From: Alternaria dauci
Taxonomy: Eukaryota > Ascomycota > Dothideomycetes > Pleosporales > Pleosporaceae
Reading direction: 5' to 3'
Assembly (NCBI RefSeq): GCF_042100115.1
Contig: NC_091272.1
Location: 2,356,001-2,420,000, forward strand
Length of the DNA: 64,000 bases
Made by a program: the position numbers and the translations under genes. Within the stretch, counting starts at the first letter, position 1, and each line of letters begins with the position of its first letter. Shown here piece by piece: positions 22,013-33,169 of the stretch. The notes under the pieces were generated by a model. That model worked only from the letters and a program-made list of their open reading frames with translations. It had not been told where the DNA came from and made no database searches.

Positions 22013-25000
22013 TTAGTATGCCATGTACCGGCGGAATCGACGAGCGGCATCGTCGGTCGCAGCAGCGCCGCCTGCATCACCTCCGGTTGCGCCACCTGCG
22101 TTCCATACAGGGCACGGGCGGCCACCCACACACGATCCAGTGGGAGTGTTAGTGGTGTCGTTGTTGCTGAAGCCTGTAGGCTGCATGATCTCCATGGGCA
22201 GTGAGTCGCCGATGCTGAGCTTGAGGTACTTTCCAGCGACGATCGGACCCACAATCAAGGCCAGGAACACGACAAGGAGGACGAAATAGAGGATGGCGTA
22301 ACGCACGACACGACGCTTGCGAAGCTTGGTCTGCTTGAGCGAGTAGATGGGAGGACGAATCTGGCGACTGTTGAAAGTTAGTAGATGTTCAAACACAAAA
22401 TGAGAGCAGAACGTACCTAGGGCGAAGCCAGAACAGCATGACAGAGTGACCCTTGTCGGCGTAAGGAATCAACAAGATCGGAAGCATGAAGAAGAGAAGA
22501 ACATGGCCGAGAATAAAGTCTGCGGCGAAGAAGCCCAACTCGGTGATCTTGCAGAGGAATTCACGACCAGGTTGCGAGATCGTGTGCCATCCCATGGTGT
22601 ACCACTTTCCTGTCCACCAGGCGATGTTGGCAGTGTCGGCCTTGAACTCACGAGTGAGAGCAAGAGTGATGAGAAGCTTGAAAAAGAATCGCTGGATGGC
22701 GACAACAGCGATCATGCCAGACAAAGCCCTTGGGAAGCTGAAGCCCTCAAGGAACATGAGAACAACGAAGAAGATAAGGAGGACGAGGACAGCGATAGCG
22801 TGCGCAATCGCAGCCAAGACAGCTCCAAATTTCTTGCAGCACATGCTGAGAAGGGGACCCGCACAACAAGCCAAAGCGAACATTCCTCCCAGGACACCGG
22901 CATTGATAGCGATAGGACCGAAGGCGATTATACCAATACGGACAAGGGCACCGGACGCTTTGGGCGTGCCAGTGTTGGTATCGTCTTCCACGTGACGGTT
23001 ATCGTTGACACCAGTCTGGGCGTTGATGAACAAGAATGGGATCAGAGTAATGGCAACCAAAACGAGAGGTCCAAAGATCTCACTCAAGAAGATGTTGGTG
23101 AAATGAGCACGAGGGACATCGCCTGAGAGTTTAGCAGATGGATCGCCGAGTGTCTTGCGCTTGAAACCGGTAATACGTGTTCGGGAGAGACGGCAGTATC
23201 CAATCCATGAGGCGCTGTGGGATCGAGTGTTACCACGGGACAACCAGCGAAGGTACTCCCTGTAATCGATGAAAAAGTCGTCCCATGAGAACTGGTGGGG
23301 GTTGAAAAGGAACGGCGCCAGGCACAAAGACATCAGGGACGCCCAGAAGTAGATGAGCCATGGTCCCCAAACAGTGATGGTAGCGAACAGCAACATCATC
23401 AAGGAGCGAGCACCGATGTAAATGGAGGGACCAGCGAATCGCGAGAACAGGATACCGAAGGGAATGCGAGCAGTCGCGAAACCACGGCCGGTACCGATGT
23501 AGCGAGCACCACCATATGACAAGTTGGTGTGGAGGGCATTGGAGTAGATCTGGGTGACGAAAACTTCAAAGAAGGGCGATCCAGAGGAGAAGTGCTTGGC
23601 AAGACGGGTCGCGGCACGCCAGAATCCTCGCTCAGTCAACTCTTGAACCACAAGCGGCACGAAAGAGATGAAGAAGACGATGAAGATGGAGACGATACAA
23701 CGTGCGACCCAGTCGAACACAGGAACCAGGTTGGCACAACCGTTAGGCCATTGAGGATCGGTGATAGGAATATCCTTGTTGAACTGGCAGAGAATAGTCT
23801 CGTGGTTGAGCGCACCGAGGTGGATCAAGACGAACATGAAGCACTGGACCGACAACATAATGAACATGTTGTTGATGTGGAAACCGGGATGGGCGTAGTA
23901 GAAGGACAGGAAACGGTCGAGAGGAAGCTGGGTACCCATGTAGTAGTACTCGCGAGACAACATCTGCTCTCCCATACCAGTACCAATCTTGGTGGTGAAG
24001 TTGAGAACGGAACCGAAACCCAAATCACGACCCTTACCACACTGGTAGTACTCGCAATGCTTTATGCGACCACCACGAAGGAGGGCGTTCATACCGGCGT
24101 AAATATCCTCGTTAAGATGCAGACCCTTCTGAGCCTTGGACACTCCACCACGAGTCGTCATGAAGATACCGTTGAGGAAATCGGGATGACCGTAATGGAG
24201 CTTGCCACCAATCTGAGCCAGGGTACGAGCAAACATAGTACCGAATGTCTGTTCCTTTCCGGCAGCGATGTCACCAAGGATACCGATGTTCTCAGAGAAA
24301 ATGTATTCACGAGCTCCGAGAATGGCGACAGGGTTGAACTTGGTGTTGGGAAGGCCGGGGGTGTAGGGCGATACGTTGTCAGTGGTCATCTCTTCGAACT
24401 CGGCGAGAACGCTACGAATCTTCAGACACTCCTCGAGGTAGTTGTCCTGGTTAGCGTCGATAAGCTGAATGTATTCTCCACGGTAGAAGATGATCGAGTG
24501 GTTCTGATTGTCAGACTTTCCGTCACCGAGAATGGGGTTGCCGGAGAGTTGAATGCGGAACTTGGGTCGACGCATGCCATTGTCCATGATCTCAGAGTGA
24601 CCGTCGATAAGAGCAGAGTAGATGCGGGGCTCATCTCCCTCGTTCTCCGGTGGCTCCTCATCCAGGTAGGCGATTTGAAGATCGGGGTAAGCACGAAGGA
24701 GGAACTCGGTATTCTCACGCTCTTCCTTGCTGAACTTGGCGTAACGCTGCATAGATACGCAGATCTTGTACTTACGCCTAGCCATGCGCTCCAGTTCACG
24801 CTCGAGCTTGTCAGAGTTGCCACCGAACATCTGGACGACCTCAGGGTTCTCGACACGGTAGAGAAGCTTGATGGCACGACTGTAGTTCATGAAACCAGAG
24901 ATGGTACGGTAGAGTGTTTGCGAGCGGAGCGAAGCCCAGATACGAGTGCGAAGAGTGTACTCAGGAGCGGCCGACTTGAAACCAATGCAGTAGAAAGGAA

Positions 25001-27980
25001 GATCGTCGATCTTGCTCTTAGCGGTATCCTTCTCGCCCTTTTCGTCGTCACCATTGAATTGAGAAGTTTCATCAGCGAGAATCTTGGTGTCCTTGACGAA
25101 GCAGTCCCACTCGTGAGGGTGCAGCTGTTTGAGATACTCGAGGAGCGTGACACGGGAGTATGGCTCGTCTTCGCGAATAATCTCACGAAGAGACAACAGA
25201 ATCTTTTCACCGTAGTGAGGAATCAGGACAGTGAAGGTAGGCATGTTGTCCACGGGAAGAGGCTCAGGAATGGGAGTTGACAAAGACTGAGCGAAGAAAG
25301 AGATACGTCGCTCGGCCTCGCTCTGAGCGGGGAAGAACTCAGTCTTGAAGGAGTGATCTTCCTGGGAGACAAAGAAGGTAGGAGCACGCAGAGTCCGCTT
25401 GCCCTCCTGCTCAGACGGAACCTGGTGGTAGAGGAGCTTCTGGACGTGGTCGATCGCAAGGAGATGTTCGCGGTACATGGAGATAACCACAGCATTCCAG
25501 ATTTGCGAGATGAGAACCTTGGGCTTGTACTTGATCTCCATGTCGGTTGTGGCGAGAACCTTGGAGTAGATACGCTTGGGCAAACGAGAGAAGATGTTTC
25601 TCCAGGGTGTCCAAATGGAGACACCGAGGTAGAAAGACCGGGAGACAGAGAACAACATGTTTGCAATAATGTACCAGAGGTAGGAATCCAAGAAAAACAG
25701 GATCAAGTCCATGAAGTACATGAGACCGAGCAAGATTCTGGGCTGGTACTTGCAAAGGATGTCTCCAATGATGGCGTCTCCTAGGCAGTCGGGTTTCTTC
25801 ATGTGGGACAGGATACGGATGGGGTCCTTGATAGACAGAGTCAAGAAGAAGTAGGACTCGGCGAGCTTGGCGGCGAAGACCAAGACCCACAAGCCGTATG
25901 ACATCCACTTGTCGTTGCCGTTGAGACGAGGGTAGCTGGCGGTGAATGTCTGACTGGCGACATATTTGCGAGAGTTGCGTGTCAAGTAGCTACCGAAGAG
26001 ACCGCCGATGGGCATCAGCGAGAAAAAGATGAAGGTGACCAAGGCAATCGCAAATTGAACACCACCAAGAACGTTGGCGATGGTACCAGTACGCTTGTCC
26101 ATACCAAGGATGTACACACTTGGCGCAACATTAACGACGAAAACCGCGAGGAGGAAGAAAAGACGCTTGGTCAAATGCTGAGCACCGGCCCAACGGCGCG
26201 GGACGTAGCACCATTCGCAGATAGTGGCAACGATCTGGATGAAGGACGCGATGGTACCACCAAGAGCGACAACGGATAGAGTAGCGGCTTTCTCAGGCTT
26301 CTGATCTAGCTGTTGCTGGTAGTTCTTTGTGTAAAGAGGCTGCGAGTTGAACGATGTGTAAAACCAGAAGGAAGTCAAGTGAATGACCCAGATACGGTTG
26401 AAGTTGATGATCATGTGGAACCATGAACGACGCTCGTAGTAAGTCTTGAAGAAGACCTTCTTCCACAGGACATCCTTCAACTTCAGGTAGCGCTCAGCTG
26501 GTGGAATGTCGACGAGGCGAGACTTGTCCTCAAAAACAATGCGTTCAAGACCCTCGGGGTACCAGAAAAGCTGGTTCATGTCATCGTACCCGATAATGGC
26601 GGCGTGATCGCGCTCACGACGGACGTACTTGCCGTCTTGGATTTCGTAACCTTGATCACGGCAGTATTGGTACAGTGGCGTGATGACTTGGTTCAGGTAC
26701 GTGAACTCCTCGATGGGCTCTGTTTGGGCTTGTCCCGCAGGCGAGTTCAGCCAGTCGTCGGCACACTTGAAGATGAAGCACATAAGTTCAGGCATGAAAC
26801 GGACCTGGTTGGCTTCTCCCCAGCAGAGCAGGTAGAGCGCAACTTGGCGTACACGGTCATGTTGGGACATGCGGTTCATGCGGGTCTTCCAGCGGTATTC
26901 GGCTGCCTCAAGACTGTTGTCGCCCTCGTAAGCGTCGAGAGTTTCCTGCTCGTTGCCTGGGTTCTCGTTCGCCTTCTTCTTCGCGGCCTTGCGAGCCTTT
27001 CGGGTCCTGCGGTTGGCTTTTCCAAGGTTCATGTTGGCAAAGCCTACGGCATCATCCAAATCCAGATGGGCGGCGAAGTACCACCTGCGGTAGTTGGCAT
27101 TCTCTCCGCCAATGTAGTCGGCGTGCAGAGAGAGGAGAGCCTGGTTTGGCGACATGCGGGAAGCACGCGAATCGAGCAGAGTCATGAAGTGATCGTACAT
27201 GTTGCGCATGCTGTCACGCTGGAAGCCGAACTTAGCGGTCAAATCCAGAAAAATGTCCTCGATTTCCTCCTTGGTGCAAGGAATCTGGGCCTCAGCAGTC
27301 CAAGCTGGGTACGGCTCGCGAGACCTTTGCCCAGCAGGAAGGGCGTTTGAGTAGTCCATGCCGTAAATGGGCGTCGAAGCACCAGAGGAGCGGTTGCCAC
27401 CGTACGAGACCTGAGACGATGGAGGACGGTAGCCGCGGTTGCCCTCGGCATAACTGTTGTACCTCTCGTCGCCACGACCGTAGTAGTCCATATCCGTGGC
27501 GCGAGCCATGTCGGAACGCATGGTGAAGTCGCTGAACGTCTCGGAGTCTTCCTCGGAGTCGTGTTGACGACGGCGGGGCTGTTGGCCGTTGGCAGCGTAG
27601 CCGTCTTGCGCACCGCCCTGGTCGTAATACTGGTCGTTGTAATACTCGTCTTGGTAGCCCTGCTGGCCTCTGTCGTCGTAGTAGCCGTTTTGCTGGTATT
27701 GGCCGCCCTGCTGCTGGCCGTCATAGTAACCTCTGCTCGTGTGTTAGCAATTGTTTGTGCAAACAGCCGCCAGTGGTAATACGTACTGTTCGTCATAATA
27801 AGCATCGCCATGTTGGCCCTGCTGCTGGTACTGCGCGCCGTGGGCATCATGAGCATCGTCGTGATACTGGCCATATTGGTCGTCGTGGTAGTAGGCGTCC
27901 TGGCCCGGCTGGGCCTGGGCGTTGCCCTGAGTCTGGCCGTAGCCGTCGTCGTAGTGGCCTCCCTGCGGATGTCCGGACAT
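22013..27980 (-). CDS. FKS1: 1,3-beta-glucan synthase catalytic subunit
   Basis: Three exons, 27980-27787, 27732-22417 and 22367-22013, give 1954 aa, matching the usual fungal Fks1 length. It polymerises UDP-glucose into wall 1,3-beta-glucan at the plasma membrane under Rho1 control and is the echinocandin target. The first ~135 residues are Gln/Tyr/Asp/Gly-rich low complexity, followed by the FKS1 N-terminal domain, a first block of about six membrane helices, the large cytosolic glucan-synthase domain ([49 protein letters not shown]) and a second multi-helix block. Hot spot 1 reads FLTLSIKDP near residue 692 and the hot-spot-3 Trp is present in DSYLWYI. Hot spot 2 near residue 1403 reads DWVARCIVS, unlike the usual DW[IV]RRYTL. 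The tail is Ala/Gly-rich. Large plus-strand ORFs inside it are shadows. Confidence 0.95.
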
Positions 27981-28766
27981 CGTGGGAAGCTATTAGGATT
28001 GGATGTAGAATCTGCGGGTCAAACTGTCAGTCACTGTCGCACGGGGAGCCGCCAATGCTGAAACGGCAGTTGTCGGAAGAAGGTCCGTACCTTAAACAAT
28101 GGGCATTGGGAGCGGCAGAGTCGAATTGCTCGGTGATGGGCTGCCGCGTAAGACGATGGATGCGAGGTGCACTTGAGTGCGGATGTGGGTGTTGTTGTTA
28201 TTGTTGAACGAGTGTGTTGGGACGGCGATCTCTCAGTAGCACGGGCGGGTCGCTCGTGCCTGCTTGGGAGCGAGAGTGTCGTGTGTGGTGGTTGTAACTA
28301 GCGAGTGGAAAGCTGGTTATGCAGCTGTGTCGTGGTTGCCAGGAGAGACGCGCGGCGAGTCGGCGCTTGTTAGGCGTTGGGGCAAAAGTTGGAATTAGGC
28401 TGCTGGGAGTGGCGGGTAGCGGCTCTCCTCTTTACGCGTCGATAGGGAGGGGGCAGTCGGCGATTAGACCACACAACCTCAACGCAATGGAACGAGAGGC
28501 AATGTAGAAGCAAACGGACACGGAGGGGAAGAAGGGGTGGGTGAGTGAGCGACAGTGTGGAATGCGGAAGGGCAGGCAAAGAGCTTTTTAGCAGCTTCCC
28601 CTGAAAATGAAAGGCACGACCGCCAAGCTAGCCTAACGCCGTCAGAGACGCTGCGCATGGGTCCCCTTCGCTAGCATTCACTTCCCGATATTGAGTCGCC
28701 CCTCTAAAAACGGCACCGGAGATCATGGGCGTATGCACACTACAAAGCTGCACCATTGCGCTCACT

Positions 28767-29014
28767 CGAGCAACACCTGCTCTGATCTGCTGCTCTCGCT
28801 GCTCCTCCAGCCTCTCTGCTCGCGTCTGCTTTGGCGGTGGCGCGAGATCGCTAGGCTGGGAAACCGGATTCCCATGGGATCTCCGATCTGGTTGCATATC
28901 GATAATGCCTTTTCCCGAAGATATCAACAAAGACATCCGCCCGTTCTGTTTGCCGTCAACCGGTTCAGAGGCAGCATCGCTCTGGGCAGGTAGGCTGACA
29001 GTCGGTGCTACCAC
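28767..29014 (-). CDS. Possible small hypothetical coding exon
   Basis: A minus-strand frame starting MVAPTVSLPAQSDAASEP reads a hydrophilic, coding-like peptide including PPPKQTRAERLEEQREQQ and then meets a good GTGAGC donor after the residues AGVAR (about 28767). Composition (Pro/Gln/Glu/Arg, helical) is unlike the surrounding non-coding frames. I could not find a convincing following exon: a TTTTCAG acceptor near 28610 exists, but the product after it is not distinctive. It may be the first exon of a small gene, or chance. The coordinates cover only the part I think could be coding. Confidence 0.27.
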
Positions 29015-30402
29015 TCTCCCTTGCTCTTCTCCGCTTCTGCTTGCCTCTTACCCTCGTCGGACTCGCCCTGGCCGTCACGTCACGACTGTCCCCCCAGCCG
29101 TAGACAGAGGCTGCACCGCACGGTGCCAGAGCCCCGCGCTGATCACACAACGACTAGCGACCCGGCAGACCAAATCATTCCCGCCTTCTTCGCCCGCTGC
29201 TCGACCGGCGCGATAGCTACGATAAGTTTTCTTATCTGACATCCAATCGCGACGTGGCGCGCTTCCGCAACGCCCCAGTCCTAGCTCATCTTGAGGTCAA
29301 CGGTGCTTGGTGTCGCAATGCATAGGGGGCTGACGGCCGCCAATCGCTGCTAGTGCTTCTGTTGAGCCTGCCACCACACCCGACCACACCGGATGCTCGA
29401 CGCCCCCCAGTTCTTTTGCCCGCCGCGCCTGTATGTTTTGCTTCAGACGTCCCAAAGCCGCTGTCACTTTGCACACATGTGATTCTCCTGAGTCGTGCAT
29501 CAACTTGGACGATACCGCACTATGACGGAATCTCTCACCGCATGCAAATCAAATTCACCCGGGCCCTAGCATGCGTGAGCTATATTAGGCCGCCCGGTTT
29601 CCAACGTCGACTATATGGCAAGCCAAGTGAGCCGGCTACAGAGCGACCAACTGGGAACATACAGTAGTAAGGCTGGGGTAGCTGTGTAGCTCATGATTAC
29701 ATCTGCATGCAAACTCTGTACATGTTACCCTCTAGCTCACAACAGCCCTACTGATTCTCCAATAATCGCGCACCATCCTTGCCAGGCACCACAAGCCATG
29801 AATGCAAGCATTACTCTCACACGCTGTCGGACGCGCCAGCTGCCGGCCCGAAGCATTGCCGCCATGCCATCGTGATGACCAATGGCCGCCTGGGTCCGCC
29901 GCGTCGCAGACAGTGAACACCAGCTCAGCTGCATCTGTTCGTGTGCGCATCATGTTTCATTGGCCGCCCCACGGCTCGAGCGGCTTTGCCACACCTACGC
30001 CTATGTTTCAGCTGCACAAACTGCGTGTCGTGTGCCTCCCGGCGAGAAGTGCCGCTCCGGGTCAAACTCCACGAGGCTGTGCCACCAAGCATAGACGACT
30101 TTTGTCCATGGTCGCGAGGTCTCCATGCTTATGAATCACAGCCTCGACTTCTCGCATATTCTCATACGGCGTACCGGGACTGTTCGGCACACGTACCTTG
30201 ACATCTGAAGAGATGCACTCCAATTTAGCAACATGATCCGCTGTGGGGCGTCAGGCGGCTTCTTGGTGGGGTACACGAAATTGGGTGTACGTATGCGTCG
30301 AGACCGCGACTCTCGACTCCGAGCCGCGCTGACAATTCGCAACGGCCATGGTGACCTGGGAAAGTGTTTCGCAGCAGGCCAATTTTCACATCAAGCGCCT
30401 GA

Positions 30403-30432
30403 CAAGATGTCAAATAAAAGCTTGACATCTTG
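30403..30432. promoter_or_regulatory. Perfect 11-bp inverted repeat upstream of the Gas1-type gene
   Basis: The arms CAAGATGTCAA and TTGACATCTTG are perfect reverse complements around an 8-nt AT-rich loop, about 390 bp upstream of the Gas1-type ATG. It could be a dimeric transcription-factor site or an RNA hairpin in a long leader. The function is inference only. Confidence 0.4.
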
Positions 30433-30822
30433 ACAGCTACTGCTGGTGGAAGAGAAGCTTAGAGGGTCTCGATGGCCAGGCGCTTGGACCAGCGATTGCG
30501 AAACAAGCCTAGTATCAGGGGTACAGGTGAACTTCGCTGATCCTTCTTGGAATGCTTGGTTCACCATACATCTCTTCACTCACTGTGCCTCAGAGTCGTT
30601 TCTACACTCACTTTTCTGTTTTACCAGTCTGTCTTTACGTCCTTGAATAATTTGTTCTTTCGCATACAGCCTCATTTGCTGTTGCGCCACACTCTTTGAT
30701 CTCATTGCACCTTGTCAAACAACTTCTTCACACTCTTTAAACGAGATTCTCGGCGATTCAACCCAAGCTCTCGCCAACACCACCGCAGCTCTTGGAAGCA
30801 GTCTTACACTATTATTAACAAT

Positions 30823-32633
30823 ATGCGCGGAATCTTTGCTACAGCGGCCCTACTCGCGGGCGTCCAAGCCGCCGTTGACCCCATTGTCATCAAGGTATGA
30901 TGTCGCGCATTAGGTGCGACTTCCGTGTCTAACAATGCCTAGGGTCAGAAGTTCTTCCACAAGAACAGTGGTGAACAATTGTAAGAGCCACCAAGACACC
31001 AAGACCGAGCCAAGCTAACAGCTAAACAGTTTCATGAAGGGTGTCGCCTACCAACGTACGCGCCTAGTACCATTCCAACTTACATAGCACACTACTTACA
31101 CCACACAGAGGAAGTCAACTCCAACTCCACAGCAGCCTCAACCGAGGATATTGACATTACCGACCCCCTTGCCGACTCTTCAGCATGCAAGCGCGATATC
31201 GCCCAGCTCAAGAAGCTCCAGACCAACACTATCCGTGTGTACGCCATTGACCCCAAGAAGGACCATGAGGACTGTATGACACAGCTTGCAGACGCCGGCA
31301 TCTATGTCGTAGCCGATCTGTCTGAGCCAGGAATGTCGATCAACCGTGACGACCCCGGTTGGACTGTCGAACTATACGACCGCTACACCAGCGTCGTTGA
31401 CGAGATGATGAAGTACGACAACACCCTCGGATTCTTCGCCGGAAACGAGGTCAGCAACCAGCCCAACAACACCGTTGCCAGCGCTTTCGTCAAGGCTGCT
31501 GTCCGGGACACCAAGGCCTACATCAAGAGCAAGAACTACCGCGAGATCGGTGTGGGATATGCTACGAACGACGATGCCGATATTCGCGAGAACATGGCCA
31601 ACTACTTCGACTGCGGCGACGCTGACAGTGCCATTGATTTCTGGGGTTACAACATCTACTCGTGGTGCGGTGACTCGTCCTTCACCGAGTCCGGTTTCGA
31701 TGTCCAGACCAAGAACTTTGAGAAGTACAATGTCCCAGTCTTCTTCGCTGAATACGGTTGCAACACTCCTCGCCCTCGCAAGTTCACTGAAGTCAAGGCT
31801 CTCTACGGCAAGGACATGACTGGTGTCTGGTCTGGTGGTATTGTCTACATGTACTTCGAGGAGGCGAACGAGTACGGTAAGTTGATTGTGTTTCCCATGT
31901 AGAATGCTTCTAACAACTGTCAGGTCTTGCTTCCATCAAGAACGGCAAGGTTGAGACCAACGAGGACTTTGACAACCTGTCCAAGCAGATCGCCAAGGCC
32001 ACCCCCGTCGGCGTCAAGATGTCCGAGTACACTCCCACCAACACTGCTGCCGCCAAGTGCCCCAAGGTCACCTCTGGCAAGTGGGAGGCCGAGTCTGACC
32101 CCCTCCCTCCTGTCGCCAACGCCAACCTTTGCTCGTGCATGATGGAGACTCTTAGCTGCCAAGTCGCCGACGACACCGACGAGGACGATTTCGGTGACAT
32201 GTTCGGCTTCCTCTGCGGCGAGAAGGATGGCGTGTACTGCCAGGGTATCAACAAGAACGCCACTGCTGGTCCCTACGGCGTCTACGGCATGTGCTCCAGC
32301 CGCGAGCAGCTCTCTTTTGCCCTCAACGCCTACGCCAAGAAGGTCAACGGTGGTTGCGACTTCAAGGGCCAGGCTACCACCAAGAAGGCTGTAGCTTCGC
32401 CCACTGCTTCCGGCTGCTCTGCCCTTCTCAAGGACGCCGGTACTGACGGCACCGGTTCCGTCTCCAACGCTGCTGCCAAGGCTACCGGCGGTTCTTCCGA
32501 CTCTAGCTCTGCGTCTGGCTCCGCTGGTGCCGCGTCTGGTCTCTCTGCTCCTCACTTCACCAACGGAGCTTTTGGCCTCGGTCTGTACGTTGTTGCCGCC
32601 GTCGCCTCTGGCATGGCCATGGTCTTGTTGTAA
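30823..32633 (+). CDS. GAS1: GPI-anchored 1,3-beta-glucanosyltransferase (GH72 with X8/CBM43)
   Basis: Five exons join in phase: 30823-30894, 30943-30980, 31030-31055, 31109-31876 and 31924-32633 (537 aa). Exons 2 and 3 are only 38 and 26 nt. The enzyme cuts and religates 1,3-beta-glucan, lengthening wall chains outside the plasma membrane. It shows a signal peptide ([17 protein letters not shown]), the GH72 domain to about residue 315 with acid/base Glu in [11 protein letters not shown] and nucleophile Glu in FFAEYGCN, then a Cys-rich X8 domain ([12 protein letters not shown] ... [14 protein letters not shown]), a Ser/Gly/Ala-rich stalk and a hydrophobic GPI-attachment tail. It is divergent from the glucan synthase gene, whose product it remodels. 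The symbol denotes the GAS/GEL family; the exact paralogue is not resolved. Confidence 0.93.
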
Positions 32634-33169
32634 GATCTTGGACCGAGTAGTGTGTAGAAAGTAGCAGACATGGTTCGACTTGATATTTATCTTGCATAGT
32701 TTGCGTTGGGTTGCGCTTATTCCCCTTGGGTTCGCTGCCATCGTCTGGACTGTTGTATGTCCCGGAAGAGTAGTGTTGTTTTCTTTGGCTTAGGTGAAAT
32801 TATAATTGTTTTGCTATACTTTTGGTATGGTGCATATTGAAACGAGACCTTGATCTGTCTGAAGTAAACTGGTTTGTTTGAACATGTGATGTGTTGATGT
32901 GTAAGAGTTGTATCATTGTATCTCTACACAAACTCAAGATAATGGCTAATTTTGGAATCATTATCTACAATGCACTTTGGTGTGGTATTTTGCGCGCGAT
33001 ACGAAACTACCTTGACGCACAGAATCACACTTGATTATCTGAAATGCCAATCCCGTTCGCACATATAGCTATCATGACAGATGTCAGACTAAAATCATTT
33101 ACATTTGAGCTTGACCGTCATCACATAGTCTGGTGGCTACTGCGCGCGTTTATCTGACGTGAGATGCCA
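32634..33169. other. Convergent intergenic region
   Basis: 3' flanks of the Gas1-type gene (plus) and fluG (minus). AT-rich; no other feature seen. Confidence 0.5.

Larger units (their letters stand above)
27981..30822. other. Long divergent intergenic region between the glucan synthase and Gas1-type genes
   Basis: 2.8 kb holding the promoters and long leaders of both wall genes. It contains one candidate small minus-strand coding exon (listed separately) and an 11-bp-arm dyad at 30403-30432. Otherwise only short overlapping ORFs. Confidence 0.5.

Noticed and set aside
23529..25280. 583-codon plus-strand ORF inside the glucan synthase gene
   Set aside because: Antisense shadow of a codon-biased exon; its residues (long Val/Leu/Glu runs) mirror the coding strand and it has no domain.
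31920..32741. 273-codon minus-strand ORF opposite the glucanosyltransferase
   Set aside because: Shadow of the Ser/Ala/Gly-rich 3' exon; no splice or domain support.
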